Assembly: GCA_018716305.1 (NCBI GenBank)
Contig: DVKB01000004.1
Coordinates: forward strand, 1 to 64,000
Source of the DNA: Candidatus Scatomonas merdigallinarum
Lineage (GTDB): Bacteria > Bacillota > Clostridia > Lachnospirales > Lachnospiraceae
Direction: 5' to 3'
Length of the DNA stretch: 64,000 bases
This document shows positions 25,671 through 35,405 of this stretch, piece after piece. A program made the translations under genes and the position numbers. The notes under the pieces are model-generated. The model was given only the letters and a program-made list of their open reading frames with translations. It did not search any database and had not been told where the DNA came from. Each line of letters starts with the position of its first letter. Position 1 is the stretch's first letter.

Positions 25671-27353
25671 ATGGAAAAGGAAACGGGATCCAAGAATTTT
25701 ATTGAACAGATCATTGAAAAGGATTTGGCAGAGGGAGTTTACGACAAGGTCTGCACCCGTTTCCCTCCGGAACCCAACGGCTACCTTCACATCGGCCACG
25801 CCAAGGCGGTACTGCTGAATTACGGACTGGCAAAGAAGTACGGCGGCCAGTTCAACATGCGGTTTGACGATACCAACCCCACCAAGGAGCGGACGGAATT
25901 TGTGGAGTCCATTAAAGAGGATATCCGCTGGCTGGGGGCGGACTGGGGAGATCATCTGTATTTTGCCTCCAATTATTTTGAACAGATGTACGAGGCGGCG
26001 GAGAAACTGATCCGCAAGGGAAAAGCTTTTGTATGCGATCTGTCCGCGGAGGAGATCCGGGAATACCGGGGAACCCTGACGGAGCCGGGAAAGGAAAGCC
26101 CTTACCGGAACCGGGGCGTGGAGGAAAATCTGGATCTGTTCCGCCGCATGCGGGCGGGAGAGTTCCCCGACGGAAGCAAGGTGCTCCGGGCAAAGATCGA
26201 TATGGCTTCCCCCAACATTAATATGAGAGATCCGGTCATCTACCGGGTGGCCCATATGAGCCATCAGAACACGGGAGACGCCTGGTGTATCTATCCCATG
26301 TATGATTTCGCCCATCCCATTGAGGATGCCATCGAGGGGGTGACCCATTCCATCTGTACTTTGGAATTTGAGGATCACCGGCCTCTGTACGACTGGGTGG
26401 TGCGGGAGCTGGAATATCCCCATCCCCCCAAGCAGATTGAGTTTGCCAAGCTGTATCTCACCAATGTGGTGACCGGCAAGCGCTATATTAAAAAGCTGGT
26501 GGAGGAAGGCTCTGTGGACGGCTGGGATGATCCCCGGCTGGTGTCCATCGCGGCCCTTCGCCGCAGGGGCTTTACGCCGGAATCTATCCAGAAATTTGTG
26601 GAGCTCTGCGGCGTTTCCAAAGCTCAGAGCTCTGTAGATTACGCCATGCTGGAGTACTGCATCCGGGAAGATCTGAAACTGAAAAGATCCCGGGTCATGG
26701 CTGTGCTGAATCCGGTAAAACTGGTGATTGACAACTATCCGGAAGGCCAGGCGGAGGAATTGACAGTGCAGAATAATCTGGAAAATGAGAGCCTGGGAAG
26801 CCGGACGGTTCCCTTCTCACGGGAACTTTACATTGAGAGGGAAGACTTCATGGAAGTTCCCCCGAAGAAATATTTCCGCATGTTCCCGGGAAATGAAGTG
26901 CGTCTGATGAACGCTTACTTCGTGAAATGTACCGGATGCGAAAAGGACGCCCAGGGAAATGTCACGGTGATCCACGGAACCTACGATCCTGATTCCAGAG
27001 GCGGAAACAGCCCGGACGGAAGAAAGGTGAAGGGAACCATTCACTGGGTTTCCGCGGCTCACGCGGTGAAAGCGGAGTGCCGTCTGTACGAAAACCTCAT
27101 TGATGAAAGCAAGGGGGTTTATAATGAAGACGGAACCATGAACCTGAATCCCAATTCTCTGACTGTCTTAAAGGAGTGCTATGTGGAACCCAGCCTTCAG
27201 GGCGCCCGGGCCTATGAAAGCTTCCAGTTTGTGCGCAGCGGTTATTTCTGCGTGGATTCCCGGGATTCCAGGCCGGAGGCGCTGGTGTTCAACCGCATTG
27301 TTTCCCTGAAAAGCTCCTTTAAGCTCCCCGGGGCGGACGGACAAACGAAATGA
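25671..27353 (+). CDS. glnS: Glutaminyl-tRNA synthetase
   Basis: GlnS charges tRNA-Gln directly. The 560-aa class I enzyme starts with [16 protein letters not shown] and continues with R-F-D-D-T-N-P; the KMSKS-equivalent loop is less obvious ([11 protein letters not shown] region near 265). The C-terminal anticodon-binding barrels are complete. Most Firmicutes make Gln-tRNA by the GatCAB route, but many gut clostridia also have GlnRS. GAGGAGG precedes the ATG. The stop overlaps the start of a MocR-type regulator by 4 bp (ATGA). Confidence 0.95.
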   Translation: MEKETGSKNFIEQIIEKDLAEGVYDKVCTRFPPEPNGYLHIGHAKAVLLNYGLAKKYGGQFNMRFDDTNPTKERTEFVESIKEDIRWLGADWGDHLYFASNYFEQMYEAAEKLIRKGKAFVCDLSAEEIREYRGTLTEPGKESPYRNRGVEENLDLFRRMRAGEFPDGSKVLRAKIDMASPNINMRDPVIYRVAHMSHQNTGDAWCIYPMYDFAHPIEDAIEGVTHSICTLEFEDHRPLYDWVVRELEYPHPPKQIEFAKLYLTNVVTGKRYIKKLVEEGSVDGWDDPRLVSIAALRRRGFTPESIQKFVELCGVSKAQSSVDYAMLEYCIREDLKLKRSRVMAVLNPVKLVIDNYPEGQAEELTVQNNLENESLGSRTVPFSRELYIEREDFMEVPPKKYFRMFPGNEVRLMNAYFVKCTGCEKDAQGNVTVIHGTYDPDSRGGNSPDGRKVKGTIHWVSAAHAVKAECRLYENLIDESKGVYNEDGTMNLNPNSLTVLKECYVEPSLQGARAYESFQFVRSGYFCVDSRDSRPEALVFNRIVSLKSSFKLPGADGQTK

Positions 27354-28750
27354 AAGATCTTCTGATTGAACTGGACAGCCGCATGAAAATGCCCCTGTAT
27401 GAGCAGATCTGCCGTTTTATCAAAGAGGAGATCCGGACGGGGAAGATCGCTCCAGGCGAAAAACTCCCCTCCTCCCGGGCTCTTGCCGCGCAGCTTTCAG
27501 TGAGCCGCAGCACGGTGGATCTGGCGTACGGACAGCTGACCTCGGAGGGATACCTGGACAGCGTGCCCTGGAAGGGATATTTTGCCGGAAATGTCAGGGA
27601 GCTGTATCAGCTGGGAGATCTGAAGCGAATACAGACACAGGAAAGGCAGGAGCAGCGTCCTGCCTTTCTCTGGGATTTTGCCCTGAACGGGATCGATGAG
27701 GAAAGCTTTCCTGTAAATATCTGGAGAAAAATTTCCAGAGAAGTTCTGCTGGAAGAAAACAGCGGACTGTTCCAGCTGGGGGAGCCTCAGGGAGAGCAGA
27801 GCCTCAGGGAGGTCATTGCCGATTATCTCCACCACGCCAGAGGAGTCCAGTGCCGGCCGGAGCAGATTGTTATGGGGGCGGGAAATGATTACCTGCTGAT
27901 GCTGCTGTCCGTGCTTCTGAAAACAGATACAGTCATTGCTATGGAAAATCCTACCTACCGCAGCGCTTTTCAGTGCTTCCGGAACCTGGGCTGTCCCACT
28001 GCGGCGATTCCCCTGGACGGGGCCGGAATGGACGTGGAAAAACTGTCCGCCAGTCAGGCGGACGCCGCTTATGTGATGCCGTCCCACCAGTTTCCCATGG
28101 GTACGGTCATGCCCATCAGCCGGCGTATGGAACTGCTGCGCTGGGCAGGGGAGAGGGAAGGCCGGTATCTCATTGAGGATGACTATGACAGTGAATTCAG
28201 ATACCGGGGAAAGCCCATACCGGCTCTGCAGGGATATGACACAAAAGGCTGTGTAATCTATCTGGGTACTTTTTCCAAAGCCATCGCTCCGGGGATTCGG
28301 GTCAGCTATATGGTGCTGCCGGAATCGCTGCTTTCTGTTTACCGTCAGAAGGGGGCGGCTTTTTCTGCCACAATTTCCCGAATCGATCAGCGAATGCTGG
28401 AAATTTTTCTGCGGGAGGGGCATTTTGAGCGCCATCTCAACCGGATGCGCTCCGTCTATCGGGCCAAGCACGATCTGCTGATCCGCTGTCTGCGGGAAAT
28501 GAGCGATATTCTGGAACTGTACGGGGAAAACGCGGGCCTGCATGTGAGAGTGCGGTTTAAAAACGGCATGACGGAGGAAGAGGCTCTTCGCAGGGCAGCG
28601 GGGGAAAAGATCCGGGTGTACGGCCTTGGAGAGTATGTCATTGAACAAGATGCATCCGTGGACCGGCACACGGTTCTGCTGGGCTACGGCCCCCTGAAGA
28701 GTGAGGAGATCCAGGCGGCCTGCAGAAAGCTGAAAAAAGCCTGGATGTGA
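27350..28750 (+). CDS. MocR/PdxR-type regulator (GntR HTH fused to aminotransferase fold)
   Basis: A 466-aa transcription factor with an N-terminal GntR winged helix ([14 protein letters not shown], then [19 protein letters not shown] as the recognition part) and a C-terminal fold-type I aminotransferase domain from about residue 110. The PLP-lysine is in [11 protein letters not shown]. Such proteins sense PLP or amino compounds; known ones regulate PLP synthesis, GABA use or taurine use. No target operon stands beside it. It is translationally coupled to glnS, an unexplained pairing. A bidirectional hairpin follows. Confidence 0.9.
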   Translation: MKDLLIELDSRMKMPLYEQICRFIKEEIRTGKIAPGEKLPSSRALAAQLSVSRSTVDLAYGQLTSEGYLDSVPWKGYFAGNVRELYQLGDLKRIQTQERQEQRPAFLWDFALNGIDEESFPVNIWRKISREVLLEENSGLFQLGEPQGEQSLREVIADYLHHARGVQCRPEQIVMGAGNDYLLMLLSVLLKTDTVIAMENPTYRSAFQCFRNLGCPTAAIPLDGAGMDVEKLSASQADAAYVMPSHQFPMGTVMPISRRMELLRWAGEREGRYLIEDDYDSEFRYRGKPIPALQGYDTKGCVIYLGTFSKAIAPGIRVSYMVLPESLLSVYRQKGAAFSATISRIDQRMLEIFLREGHFERHLNRMRSVYRAKHDLLIRCLREMSDILELYGENAGLHVRVRFKNGMTEEEALRRAAGEKIRVYGLGEYVIEQDASVDRHTVLLGYGPLKSEEIQAACRKLKKAWM

Positions 28751-28763
28751 TCTTTATCCTAAA

Positions 28764-28809
28764 AAGGAACTGCCGCACTAAATCGAATGTAATGCGGCAG
28801 TTCCTTTTC
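28764..28809. terminator. Bidirectional terminator between the MocR gene and the small membrane gene
   Basis: AAGGAACTGCCGCA (28764-28777) pairs with TGCGGCAGTTCCTT (28793-28806). It has an A-run on one side and T-run on the other, so it can serve both convergent genes. Confidence 0.85.
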
Positions 28810-28827
28810 TTCTGTATAAAGTTTCTT

Positions 28828-29028
28828 TCAGGCCTCTGTGTTGGCAGTATACGGAATGTCCGTATAATTCCGCTGACTGGATCCGTTTTCAAATTCGTCT
28901 GTGAAGTCACGGAAATCTTCTTCCAGCTGTCTCTTGGAAGAGTGATTTTTAGAATAGAGGCAGAGGGCGCCAACTACTGCACCGGTACAGGCCAGCCCCA
29001 GCACAATCTTTTCTAAATTCTTTCCCAT
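28828..29028 (-). CDS. Small single-pass membrane protein, unknown function
   Basis: A 66-aa protein. It begins M-G-K-N-L-E-K and has one hydrophobic segment at about residues 8-25 (IVLGLACTGAVVGALCLY), then an acidic, serine-rich, probably cytoplasmic tail. GGAAGATACAGT precedes the ATG. It has no recognised domain; similar small proteins are common near clostridial housekeeping genes. It is monocistronic on the minus strand. Confidence 0.7.
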   Translation of the reverse strand: MGKNLEKIVLGLACTGAVVGALCLYSKNHSSKRQLEEDFRDFTDEFENGSSQRNYTDIPYTANTEA

Positions 29029-29154
29029 ACTGTATCTTCCTTCTTCCCTTTTGGAATCTGGGGGCAGAAACCATCTAACCCCAACTTAATATAGATTATA
29101 CTCTTTTTTAATAAAAAGGAAAGAGAAAACTAAGGACAGATTATTAAATTTTTA

Positions 29155-29970
29155 TTACAGCAGAAAGCGGTGAAGGATCTGACTGACCGCGCTGTGGTCG
29201 CAGTCCCTCTCCGATGTCCAGTCCGCCGCGGCCTTTACCTCCGGGGCCGCATTGGCAACCGCTGCGCCGATTCCAGCGGCCTGCAGCATGGGAATATCAT
29301 TTTCCGCGTCTCCCGCGGCCACCGCCTCCTCCGGGGAGATACCCAGCCTGCCGCAGAGGAACCGAACCGCGCCCCCTTTGGAGATGCCCTGGGATACAAA
29401 TTCCAGCAGAAATTCACTGGAGAAGTACATGGATACTTTTCCCGCGGCCCAGGGTTCCAGCTGGCTTCGGAAGGCGCATAGCCGTCCCGGATTTCTGTAA
29501 TCAATGGCCACCGCTTTTACGGGATCCTCCCGCAGATGGTTCAGCAGATCCGGATCTTCCCGCCAGCCGATGGCGGAAGCCTCACAGTACAGGCGGGTTT
29601 CCTCCGTATATCTGCGGCAGATCAGGCTTTGGCTGTCGTAGGTCTGCACATAGAGATCCTGCTTTTCCGCTTCCTGAAAAATATGGCGGACATACATCCG
29701 GGGCAGGGTTTTTTTGTATAGAGTTTCTCCGCTGCCGCAGTCATAGATCAGCCCCCCGTTGTAGGTGACGGCAAAGCAGCCCTGCCGGTTCAGGCCGGTC
29801 CGCTCCAGAAGCGGCAGAACGGCGGGCAGGGGCCGTCCGGTATTGACGGCGATGCGGCAGCCTTGTTCCAGAGCTTCAAGGACAGCGGCTTTATCTTCCG
29901 GCGACACCTGCTTTCTGCTGTTCAGCAGCGTGCCGTCCAGATCTGTAAAAAATATTTTCGCGCGTTTCAT
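29155..29970 (-). CDS. Cof-type HAD-IIB hydrolase
   Basis: A 271-aa phosphatase of the Cof/YidA subgroup, probably acting on sugar phosphates or flavin nucleotides. Motif I is F-F-T-D-L-D-G-T-L-L-N; the C2-type cap lies in the middle; motif III/IV is G-D-A-E-N-D-I-P-M-L near the C-terminus, with G-I-S-K-G-G-A before it. GGAGG lies 7 bases before the ATG at 29970; a longer reading frame upstream on the same strand is the shadow of the opposite gene. It is divergent from the next HAD gene with about 105 bp between starts. Confidence 0.88.
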   Translation of the reverse strand: MKRAKIFFTDLDGTLLNSRKQVSPEDKAAVLEALEQGCRIAVNTGRPLPAVLPLLERTGLNRQGCFAVTYNGGLIYDCGSGETLYKKTLPRMYVRHIFQEAEKQDLYVQTYDSQSLICRRYTEETRLYCEASAIGWREDPDLLNHLREDPVKAVAIDYRNPGRLCAFRSQLEPWAAGKVSMYFSSEFLLEFVSQGISKGGAVRFLCGRLGISPEEAVAAGDAENDIPMLQAAGIGAAVANAAPEVKAAADWTSERDCDHSAVSQILHRFLL

Positions 29971-30014
29971 AGGCATCCTCCGTTTCCTTTTCCAGACTAT
30001 CACAGATGAAAGAC

Positions 30015-30043
30015 TTGCGCAACTGCCGGGCAGAGGATATACT
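30015..30043 (+). promoter_or_regulatory. Promoter of the HAD-HAD-small ORF-FAD operon
   Basis: TTGCGC (30015-30020), 17-bp spacer, TATACT (30038-30043). Confidence 0.6.
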
Positions 30044-30075
30044 GTAAAGAGCGGCAGAAAGGAACAGAAGATTCT

Positions 30076-30747
30076 ATGATAAAAGCATGTATATTTGATC
30101 TGGACGGCACACTGACAGACACAGTGGAGTCCATTGCCAGGGGAGTGAATCTGACCCTGGAAGCCTTTGGATACAAGCCAAGACCGGTGGAGGAGTATAA
30201 TTTTTACGCCGGAGACGGTATTGATATGGCCTGGAAACGGGCGCTGGCGGCAGCCGGAGACCGGGAAGGAAAGCATTTTCAGGAGGGAATTTTGCCCTGC
30301 CGGAAACGATTCGGGGAAAATGCCCTGTACCATGTAAAACCCTATCCCCATATAGCGGAAACCATCCGGGAACTGTCCGGGCAGGGCGTGAAAAACGCGG
30401 TGTTTTCCAATAAGCCCCATGAGGCGGCGGTGAAGGTAGTGGAGACGGTTTTCGGCCGGGGATTTTTTGACCGCGTTCAGGGACAGACGCCGGAAATTCC
30501 CAAGAAACCGGATCCCGCCGGGATTTTTAAGATTATGGAACTTTTTCAGGTGACGCCGGAGGAGTGCCTGTACTTTGGGGATACCAATACAGATATGGCT
30601 GCCGGTCACAATGCCGGGATCTTTACTGTGGGCGTGTCCTGGGGCTTCCGGCCCAGAAGTGAGCTGGAAGCCTGCCATGCGGACCGGATCATAGACAGAC
30701 CCGGGGAGATTCTGGAAGTTTACAGGGAGAGAAACCATGAAGCCTGA
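30076..30747 (+). CDS. HAD-family hydrolase (phosphoglycolate-phosphatase-like)
   Basis: A 223-aa subclass IA phosphatase. Motif I F-D-L-D-G-T-L-T-D-T, motif II F-S-N-K-P-H, motif III K-K-P-D-P and motif IV F-G-D-T-N-T-D-M are all present, with a helical cap in between, matching Gph-type proteins. Substrate not certain. Its end overlaps the next HAD gene by 11 bp, so the two are coupled. Confidence 0.88.
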   Translation: MIKACIFDLDGTLTDTVESIARGVNLTLEAFGYKPRPVEEYNFYAGDGIDMAWKRALAAAGDREGKHFQEGILPCRKRFGENALYHVKPYPHIAETIRELSGQGVKNAVFSNKPHEAAVKVVETVFGRGFFDRVQGQTPEIPKKPDPAGIFKIMELFQVTPEECLYFGDTNTDMAAGHNAGIFTVGVSWGFRPRSELEACHADRIIDRPGEILEVYRERNHEA

Positions 30748-31567
30748 GATCCGACTGATTGCCAGTGATCTGGACGGAACCCTGCTTCTGGACGGAGCCC
30801 AGAGCCTCCGGCCGGAGACCTGCCGGCTGATTCACAGCCTGACAGCCAGGGGAATCTATTTTTTTGCCGCCAGCGGAAGACAGTACCCCAATTTGCAGCG
30901 ATTGTTTGCCCCGGTGAAAAACGAGATCGGCTATATCTGCGAAAATGGCTGCCTCAGTTTTTTTCAGGGAGAACAGATCTACAAGGAGACCATGCCCAGA
31001 GAGCTGGGGCAGGAGATTATGCGGGCCATCTGGGAAAGGGAAGGGTGCGAGATCCTTCTCTCCGGGGTCAATACCAGTTATCTCCAGCCCAAAGATATGA
31101 AGTATTATTATCATATGCGGGATACGGTAAAAAATAATGTAACGCTGGTGCCGGATATTTTTCAGGTGCGGGAAGAGTATATGAAAATTTCTGTCTATAT
31201 GGAGCGGGGCATCGCCGACAGCGCCGGCTACTGGAAGGAGAGGTTCGGAGACCGGCTTACAGTGGTCACTTCCGGATTTGAATGGCTGGACATGATGCCA
31301 AAACATGTGGACAAGGGATTTGGAATGAGAAAGGTCCTGGAATATCTGGAAGTGGAGCCGGAGGCCTGCATGGCCTTCGGAGATAACTACAACGATATGG
31401 AAATGCTGGAAATGGTCGGGTTTCCCATTGCCATGGAAAAAGCCGTGCCGGAACTGAAAGCCGTGAGCCGGTATCAGACCGGCCGGGTGGAGCGGGTTCT
31501 GGAAGAGGTGCTGGCGGGAACGTTCCGGCACACACAGGGAGGAAGCGGATATGAACGAATACAGTGA
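30737..31567 (+). CDS. Cof-type HAD-IIB hydrolase
   Basis: A 276-aa phosphatase. Motif I is A-S-D-L-D-G-T-L-L; the NTG-like A-A-S-G-R-Q-Y and the C-terminal F-G-D-N-Y-N-D-M-E-M-L motif mark the Cof subgroup, and K-G-F-G-M-R holds the lysine region. It is the second HAD gene of this operon and the third in 2.4 kb. The end overlaps the next small gene by 17 bp. Confidence 0.88.
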   Translation: MKPEIRLIASDLDGTLLLDGAQSLRPETCRLIHSLTARGIYFFAASGRQYPNLQRLFAPVKNEIGYICENGCLSFFQGEQIYKETMPRELGQEIMRAIWEREGCEILLSGVNTSYLQPKDMKYYYHMRDTVKNNVTLVPDIFQVREEYMKISVYMERGIADSAGYWKERFGDRLTVVTSGFEWLDMMPKHVDKGFGMRKVLEYLEVEPEACMAFGDNYNDMEMLEMVGFPIAMEKAVPELKAVSRYQTGRVERVLEEVLAGTFRHTQGGSGYERIQ

Positions 31568-31814
31568 AGCGTGCGTGATGACATTTTTGAGGGAGCAGAG
31601 CCGTCTGTTTGATGAGCCGGTGGCGGAAAATTACGAGGAGGCGGAAGCGTTCCTGGAGGATTCCATGGCGGCGGTTGTGGATTCTCTGAAAGAGGTCAGG
31701 GATTATCTGGAAGAGAGCGGTATGGATGTGTCCGGCCTTTCAGATGAAGAACTGGAAGAAGAGGGGGAAGTATTCCCTCTGCCCAACGGGCAGTATCTCA
31801 TAGTGGAGGCATAG
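31551..31814 (+). CDS. Small acidic conserved protein, unknown function
   Basis: An 87-aa, strongly acidic protein (many Glu/Asp) with no recognised domain. Residues 1-60 are predicted helical, ending in a hydrophobic strand QYLIVEA. Its start lies inside the upstream HAD gene (17-bp overlap), with GGAGG near 31540. Related small proteins sit in the same place in other Lachnospiraceae as far as I recall, but I cannot assign a function. It is followed 4 bp later by the FAD enzyme, so it may be a partner. Confidence 0.7.
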   Translation: MNEYSEACVMTFLREQSRLFDEPVAENYEEAEAFLEDSMAAVVDSLKEVRDYLEESGMDVSGLSDEELEEEGEVFPLPNGQYLIVEA

Positions 31815-31818
31815 AAAA

Positions 31819-33228
31819 TTGGAACAGAACAGATATGATGTGATCATCATCGGCGCCGGGCCCTCGGGAATTTTCTGCGCCTACGAGCTGAAACGGCAGA
31901 GACCGGAACTGAAGGTGCTGATGATCGAAAAGGGCCGGGCTATTGAGAAACGCCAGTGCCCCAAGCGGAAGACAAACGTCTGCATGGGCTGCAGGCCCTG
32001 TTCCATTACCACCGGTTTTGCCGGGGCGGGGGCTTTCTCCGACGGCAAACTGTCCCTGTCCCCGGATGTGGGAGGAAACCTGCCGGAGATTCTGGGGTAT
32101 GATAAGGCTCTGGAGCTGATCCGGGAATCCGATGAAATCTATCTGAAGTTCGGGGCGGACACCAAGGTTTACGGGGTGGATAAGGAGAAAGAGATCCGCG
32201 AAATCCGCCGAAAAGCCATTAACGCCAATCTGAAGCTGATTGAGTGTCCCATCCGGCATCTGGGTACAGAGGAAGGGTATAAAATTTATGAAAGGCTGCA
32301 GCGCCATCTGGAGGCTCAGGGGGTGGAGATGCAGTTCATGACTATGGTGACGGAGATTAACATGGAGGACGGCGCGGTGCGGTCTGTGACCACAGATAAA
32401 GGGGAAACCTGGTACGCGGATGAAGTGGTGGCGGCCGTGGGACGGGAAGGAGCGGACTGGTTCTCCCACATCTGCAGCGGACACAGCATTGAGACTCAGG
32501 TGGGCACGGTGGATATAGGCGTCCGGGTGGAAGTCCGGGATGAGGTCATGGAATTTCTCAACAAAAATCTCTACGAGGCCAAACTGGTCTACCATACGCC
32601 TACCTTTGACGATAAGGTGCGGACCTTCTGCACCAATCCTTCCGGGGAAGTTGCCGCGGAGTATTACGAGAACGGCCTGGCGGTGGTCAACGGCCATGCT
32701 TATAAATCAAAAGAATTTAAGACCAGCAATACCAATTTTGCCCTGCTGGTTTCTAAAAATTTTACGAAGCCTTTTAAAACTCCTATTGAGTACGGGAAAA
32801 AGATCGCGGAACTCTCCAACATGCTCTGCGACGGAAAGATTATGGTTCAGACCTTCGGAGATTTTAAACGGGGACGGCGCACCACAGAGGAGCGGCTTTG
32901 CCGGAACAATCTGATCCCCACCCTGAAGGACGCGGTGCCCGGGGATCTGTCCCTGGCGCTCCCGCATCGGATCATGGTGGATATCGCGGAGATGATCGAG
33001 GCGCTGGACAAGGTGACGCCGGGTATTGCCAGCGATGAGACTCTGCTTTACGGGGTGGAGGTAAAATTCTATTCCAATAAAGTGGTGGTAGACAAAGACT
33101 TTGAGACCAGCGTCAGAGGACTGCGGGCAGTGGGAGACGGAGCTTCCGTCACTCGGGGGCTGCAGCAGGCTTCCGCCAACGGGCTTTCGGTGGCCAGAAG
33201 CATACTGAAGCGGAAAGCAGAATTATAA
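31819..33228 (+). CDS. FAD-dependent dehydrogenase (COG2509-like) with cysteine cluster
   Basis: A 469-aa flavoprotein. The FAD-binding motif is I-I-I-G-A-G-P-S-G at residues 9-17, and the C-terminal FAD motif includes R-A-V-G-D-G-A-S-V-T-R-G-L-Q-Q-A. Four cysteines (C47, C55, C58, C61; pattern C-X7-C-X2-C-X2-C) follow the first nucleotide motif and could hold an iron-sulfur cluster or zinc; this pattern is shared by the family as I recall it. Start is TTG at 31819, with GGAGG at 31804-31808. Substrate unknown; the uncharacterised COG2509 group is the best guess. Last gene of the HAD operon. Confidence 0.85.
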   Translation: MEQNRYDVIIIGAGPSGIFCAYELKRQRPELKVLMIEKGRAIEKRQCPKRKTNVCMGCRPCSITTGFAGAGAFSDGKLSLSPDVGGNLPEILGYDKALELIRESDEIYLKFGADTKVYGVDKEKEIREIRRKAINANLKLIECPIRHLGTEEGYKIYERLQRHLEAQGVEMQFMTMVTEINMEDGAVRSVTTDKGETWYADEVVAAVGREGADWFSHICSGHSIETQVGTVDIGVRVEVRDEVMEFLNKNLYEAKLVYHTPTFDDKVRTFCTNPSGEVAAEYYENGLAVVNGHAYKSKEFKTSNTNFALLVSKNFTKPFKTPIEYGKKIAELSNMLCDGKIMVQTFGDFKRGRRTTEERLCRNNLIPTLKDAVPGDLSLALPHRIMVDIAEMIEALDKVTPGIASDETLLYGVEVKFYSNKVVVDKDFETSVRGLRAVGDGASVTRGLQQASANGLSVARSILKRKAEL

Positions 33229-33233
33229 ATTTA

Positions 33234-33260
33234 TTAGCACTCATTTTGAATGAGTGCTAA
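33234..33260. promoter_or_regulatory. CIRCE element (HrcA operator)
   Basis: TTAGCACTC (33234-33242), 9-bp spacer, GAGTGCTAA (33252-33260): a perfect match to the CIRCE consensus. HrcA binds it to repress heat-shock genes. It lies 7 bp upstream of the htpG -35 box and 5 bp behind the previous stop codon. Confidence 0.95.
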
Positions 33261-33267
33261 TTTTTTC

Positions 33268-33296
33268 TTGACTTTTGAAAGAGCCGGGACTAATAT
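33268..33296 (+). promoter_or_regulatory. Promoter of htpG
   Basis: TTGACT (33268-33273), 17-bp spacer, TAATAT (33291-33296), just downstream of CIRCE. Confidence 0.85.
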
Positions 33297-33335
33297 AGGA
33301 ATAAAGAAAATTCTAAAAAGGAGTGTGACATTATC

Positions 33336-35387
33336 ATGGAGATGAAGCATGGTAATCTTTCTATTAACAGCGACAATATTTTTCCTATTATAAAGAAATG
33401 GATGTATTCTGACCACGATATTTTTGTCCGGGAACTGATCTCCAATGCCTGCGACGCCATTACCAAGCTGAAAAAGCTGGACGGGGCGGGAGAATATACG
33501 CTGCCGGAAGGATATAAGCCCAGGATTGACGTGATCGTGGACGATAAGGAGAAAACCCTGAAATTTATTGATAACGGCATCGGCATGACCGCGGATGAAG
33601 TGGAAGAGTATATTACCCAGATCGCTTTTTCCGGAGCTACGGAATTCCTGGAGAAATATAAGGACAAGACAGACCAGGATCAGATCATCGGTCATTTTGG
33701 CCTGGGCTTCTACTCTGCGTTTATGGTGGCTGACCAGGTGAACATCGATACCCTTTCCTTCCAGGAAGGAGCAAAACCGGTGCACTGGGAGTGTGACGGA
33801 AGCACCGAGTACGATATGGGAGAGGGGGACAGAACCCAGACCGGTACAGAGATAACCCTGTACCTGAACGAGGACTGCTATGAGTTCTCCAATGTGTACC
33901 GGGTAAGAGAAGTGCTGGAGAAGTACTGTTCCTTTATGCCGGTGGAGATCTATCTGTCCAGGCACGCGGAGGAGCCGGAGACAGAGATCATCGATGAAAA
34001 AGATCTGCGGGAGGATGACCAGGTCATTGAGCGGATCCACACCGACGCCAAAACCGAGGAAAAGGAAAACGACAAAGGGGAAAAAGAGACCGTGGAGGTT
34101 TCACCGGCCAGAGACGAGGTAAAGATCAGAAAACGTCCGGAACTGGTCAACGATATTCATCCTCTGTGGGCAAAACATCCCAACGAGTGCACCGAGGAGG
34201 AGTATAAAGAGTTTTACAGAAAAGTTTTCCTGGACTACAAGGAGCCTCTGTTCTGGATCCATCTGAATATGGACTATCCCTTTAACCTGAAGGGCATCCT
34301 TTACTTCCCCCGGATCAACACCGAGTATGATTCCATCGAGGGAACCATTAAGCTGTACAACAATCAGGTGTTTATCGCCGACAATATCAAAGAGGTGATC
34401 CCCGAGTACCTGATGCTGCTGAAGGGCGTCATCGACTGCCCGGATCTGCCCCTGAACGTTTCCCGGAGCGCCCTGCAGAACGACGGCTTTGTGAAGAAGA
34501 TTTCCGACTACATTTCCAAGAAGGTAGCGGACAAGCTTTCCGGCATGTGCAAGACCGACCGGGAGAATTATGAAAAATACTGGGACGATATCAATCCCTT
34601 CATCAAGTTCGGCTGTATCAAAGATGCTAAGTTCTCTGAGAAAATGATGGATTACGTGCTGTACAAGAATATTGACGACAAGTATCTGACACTGGAGGAC
34701 TGCGTTAAGGAGAATCAGAAGCCGGAAGAAAAAGCCGAAGAAGAAAAGCCTGCGGAAGACGCCCAGGAGAAGAAAGAGGAGTCTGAGAAAGAAAAAGTTA
34801 CCATTTACTACGTGACGGATCCGGTACAGCAGAGCCAGTACATCAATATGTTCCGCAGTCAGAAGATGGACGCGGTGATTCTCCGCCATAATATTGACAC
34901 AGCCTTCATCACCCATGTGGAGCGGGTGAAGGAAAATGTAAAATTCCAGCGCATTGACGCGGATCTGACAGAAGATCTGAAAGAGGACGGAGCGGATCTG
35001 GAGGAAGAAAAGAAAGCCCTGGAGAGCCTGTTCCGGAAGGCGCTGAACAATGAGAAGCTGGAAGTCAGGGTGGAAAACCTGAAAGATGAGAAGGTATCCG
35101 CCATGGTGACTCTGTCCGAGGAAAGCCGCCGCATGGAAGAAATGATGAAGATGTACGGCATGGGAGGAATGGATGCCTCAGCCTTCGGCGGACAGCAGAC
35201 CCTGGTACTCAACGCCAAGCATCCGCTGGTTCAGTATATTTACAGCCATCAGGACGGGGAAAAGGTTACAATGTTCTGTAAGCAGCTCTATGATCTGGCT
35301 ATGATCAGCCACAAACCTCTGTCGCCGGAGGAGATGACTGCTTTCATCGCCAGAAGCAACGAAATTATGATGGAACTGACAAAATAA
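33336..35387 (+). CDS. htpG: Hsp90-family chaperone HtpG
   Basis: HtpG is the bacterial Hsp90, an ATP-driven dimeric cytosolic chaperone. The 683-aa protein has the GHKL ATP site: E-L-I-S-N-A-C-D-A, D-N-G-I-G-M and G-H-F-G-L-G-F-Y-S. The middle domain follows, and a very acidic, lysine-rich linker (about residues 460-490) lies before the C-terminal dimerisation domain, longer than in E. coli HtpG (624 aa). The gene has its own promoter under a perfect CIRCE, so HrcA control is expected. It is followed 18 bp later by aroK. Confidence 0.96.
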   Translation: MEMKHGNLSINSDNIFPIIKKWMYSDHDIFVRELISNACDAITKLKKLDGAGEYTLPEGYKPRIDVIVDDKEKTLKFIDNGIGMTADEVEEYITQIAFSGATEFLEKYKDKTDQDQIIGHFGLGFYSAFMVADQVNIDTLSFQEGAKPVHWECDGSTEYDMGEGDRTQTGTEITLYLNEDCYEFSNVYRVREVLEKYCSFMPVEIYLSRHAEEPETEIIDEKDLREDDQVIERIHTDAKTEEKENDKGEKETVEVSPARDEVKIRKRPELVNDIHPLWAKHPNECTEEEYKEFYRKVFLDYKEPLFWIHLNMDYPFNLKGILYFPRINTEYDSIEGTIKLYNNQVFIADNIKEVIPEYLMLLKGVIDCPDLPLNVSRSALQNDGFVKKISDYISKKVADKLSGMCKTDRENYEKYWDDINPFIKFGCIKDAKFSEKMMDYVLYKNIDDKYLTLEDCVKENQKPEEKAEEEKPAEDAQEKKEESEKEKVTIYYVTDPVQQSQYINMFRSQKMDAVILRHNIDTAFITHVERVKENVKFQRIDADLTEDLKEDGADLEEEKKALESLFRKALNNEKLEVRVENLKDEKVSAMVTLSEESRRMEEMMKMYGMGGMDASAFGGQQTLVLNAKHPLVQYIYSHQDGEKVTMFCKQLYDLAMISHKPLSPEEMTAFIARSNEIMMELTK

Positions 35388-35405
35388 GAGAAAGTGGGAG
35401 CATAC

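Noticed and set aside
29155-30738. 527-aa open frame on the minus strand
   Set aside because: Only the part from 29970 down is real; the remainder is antisense to the HAD gene at 30076-30747.
33234-33267. CIRCE stem as an ordinary terminator
   Set aside because: The stem exactly matches the HrcA site; the short T-run after it could also end the previous transcript, but that is secondary.
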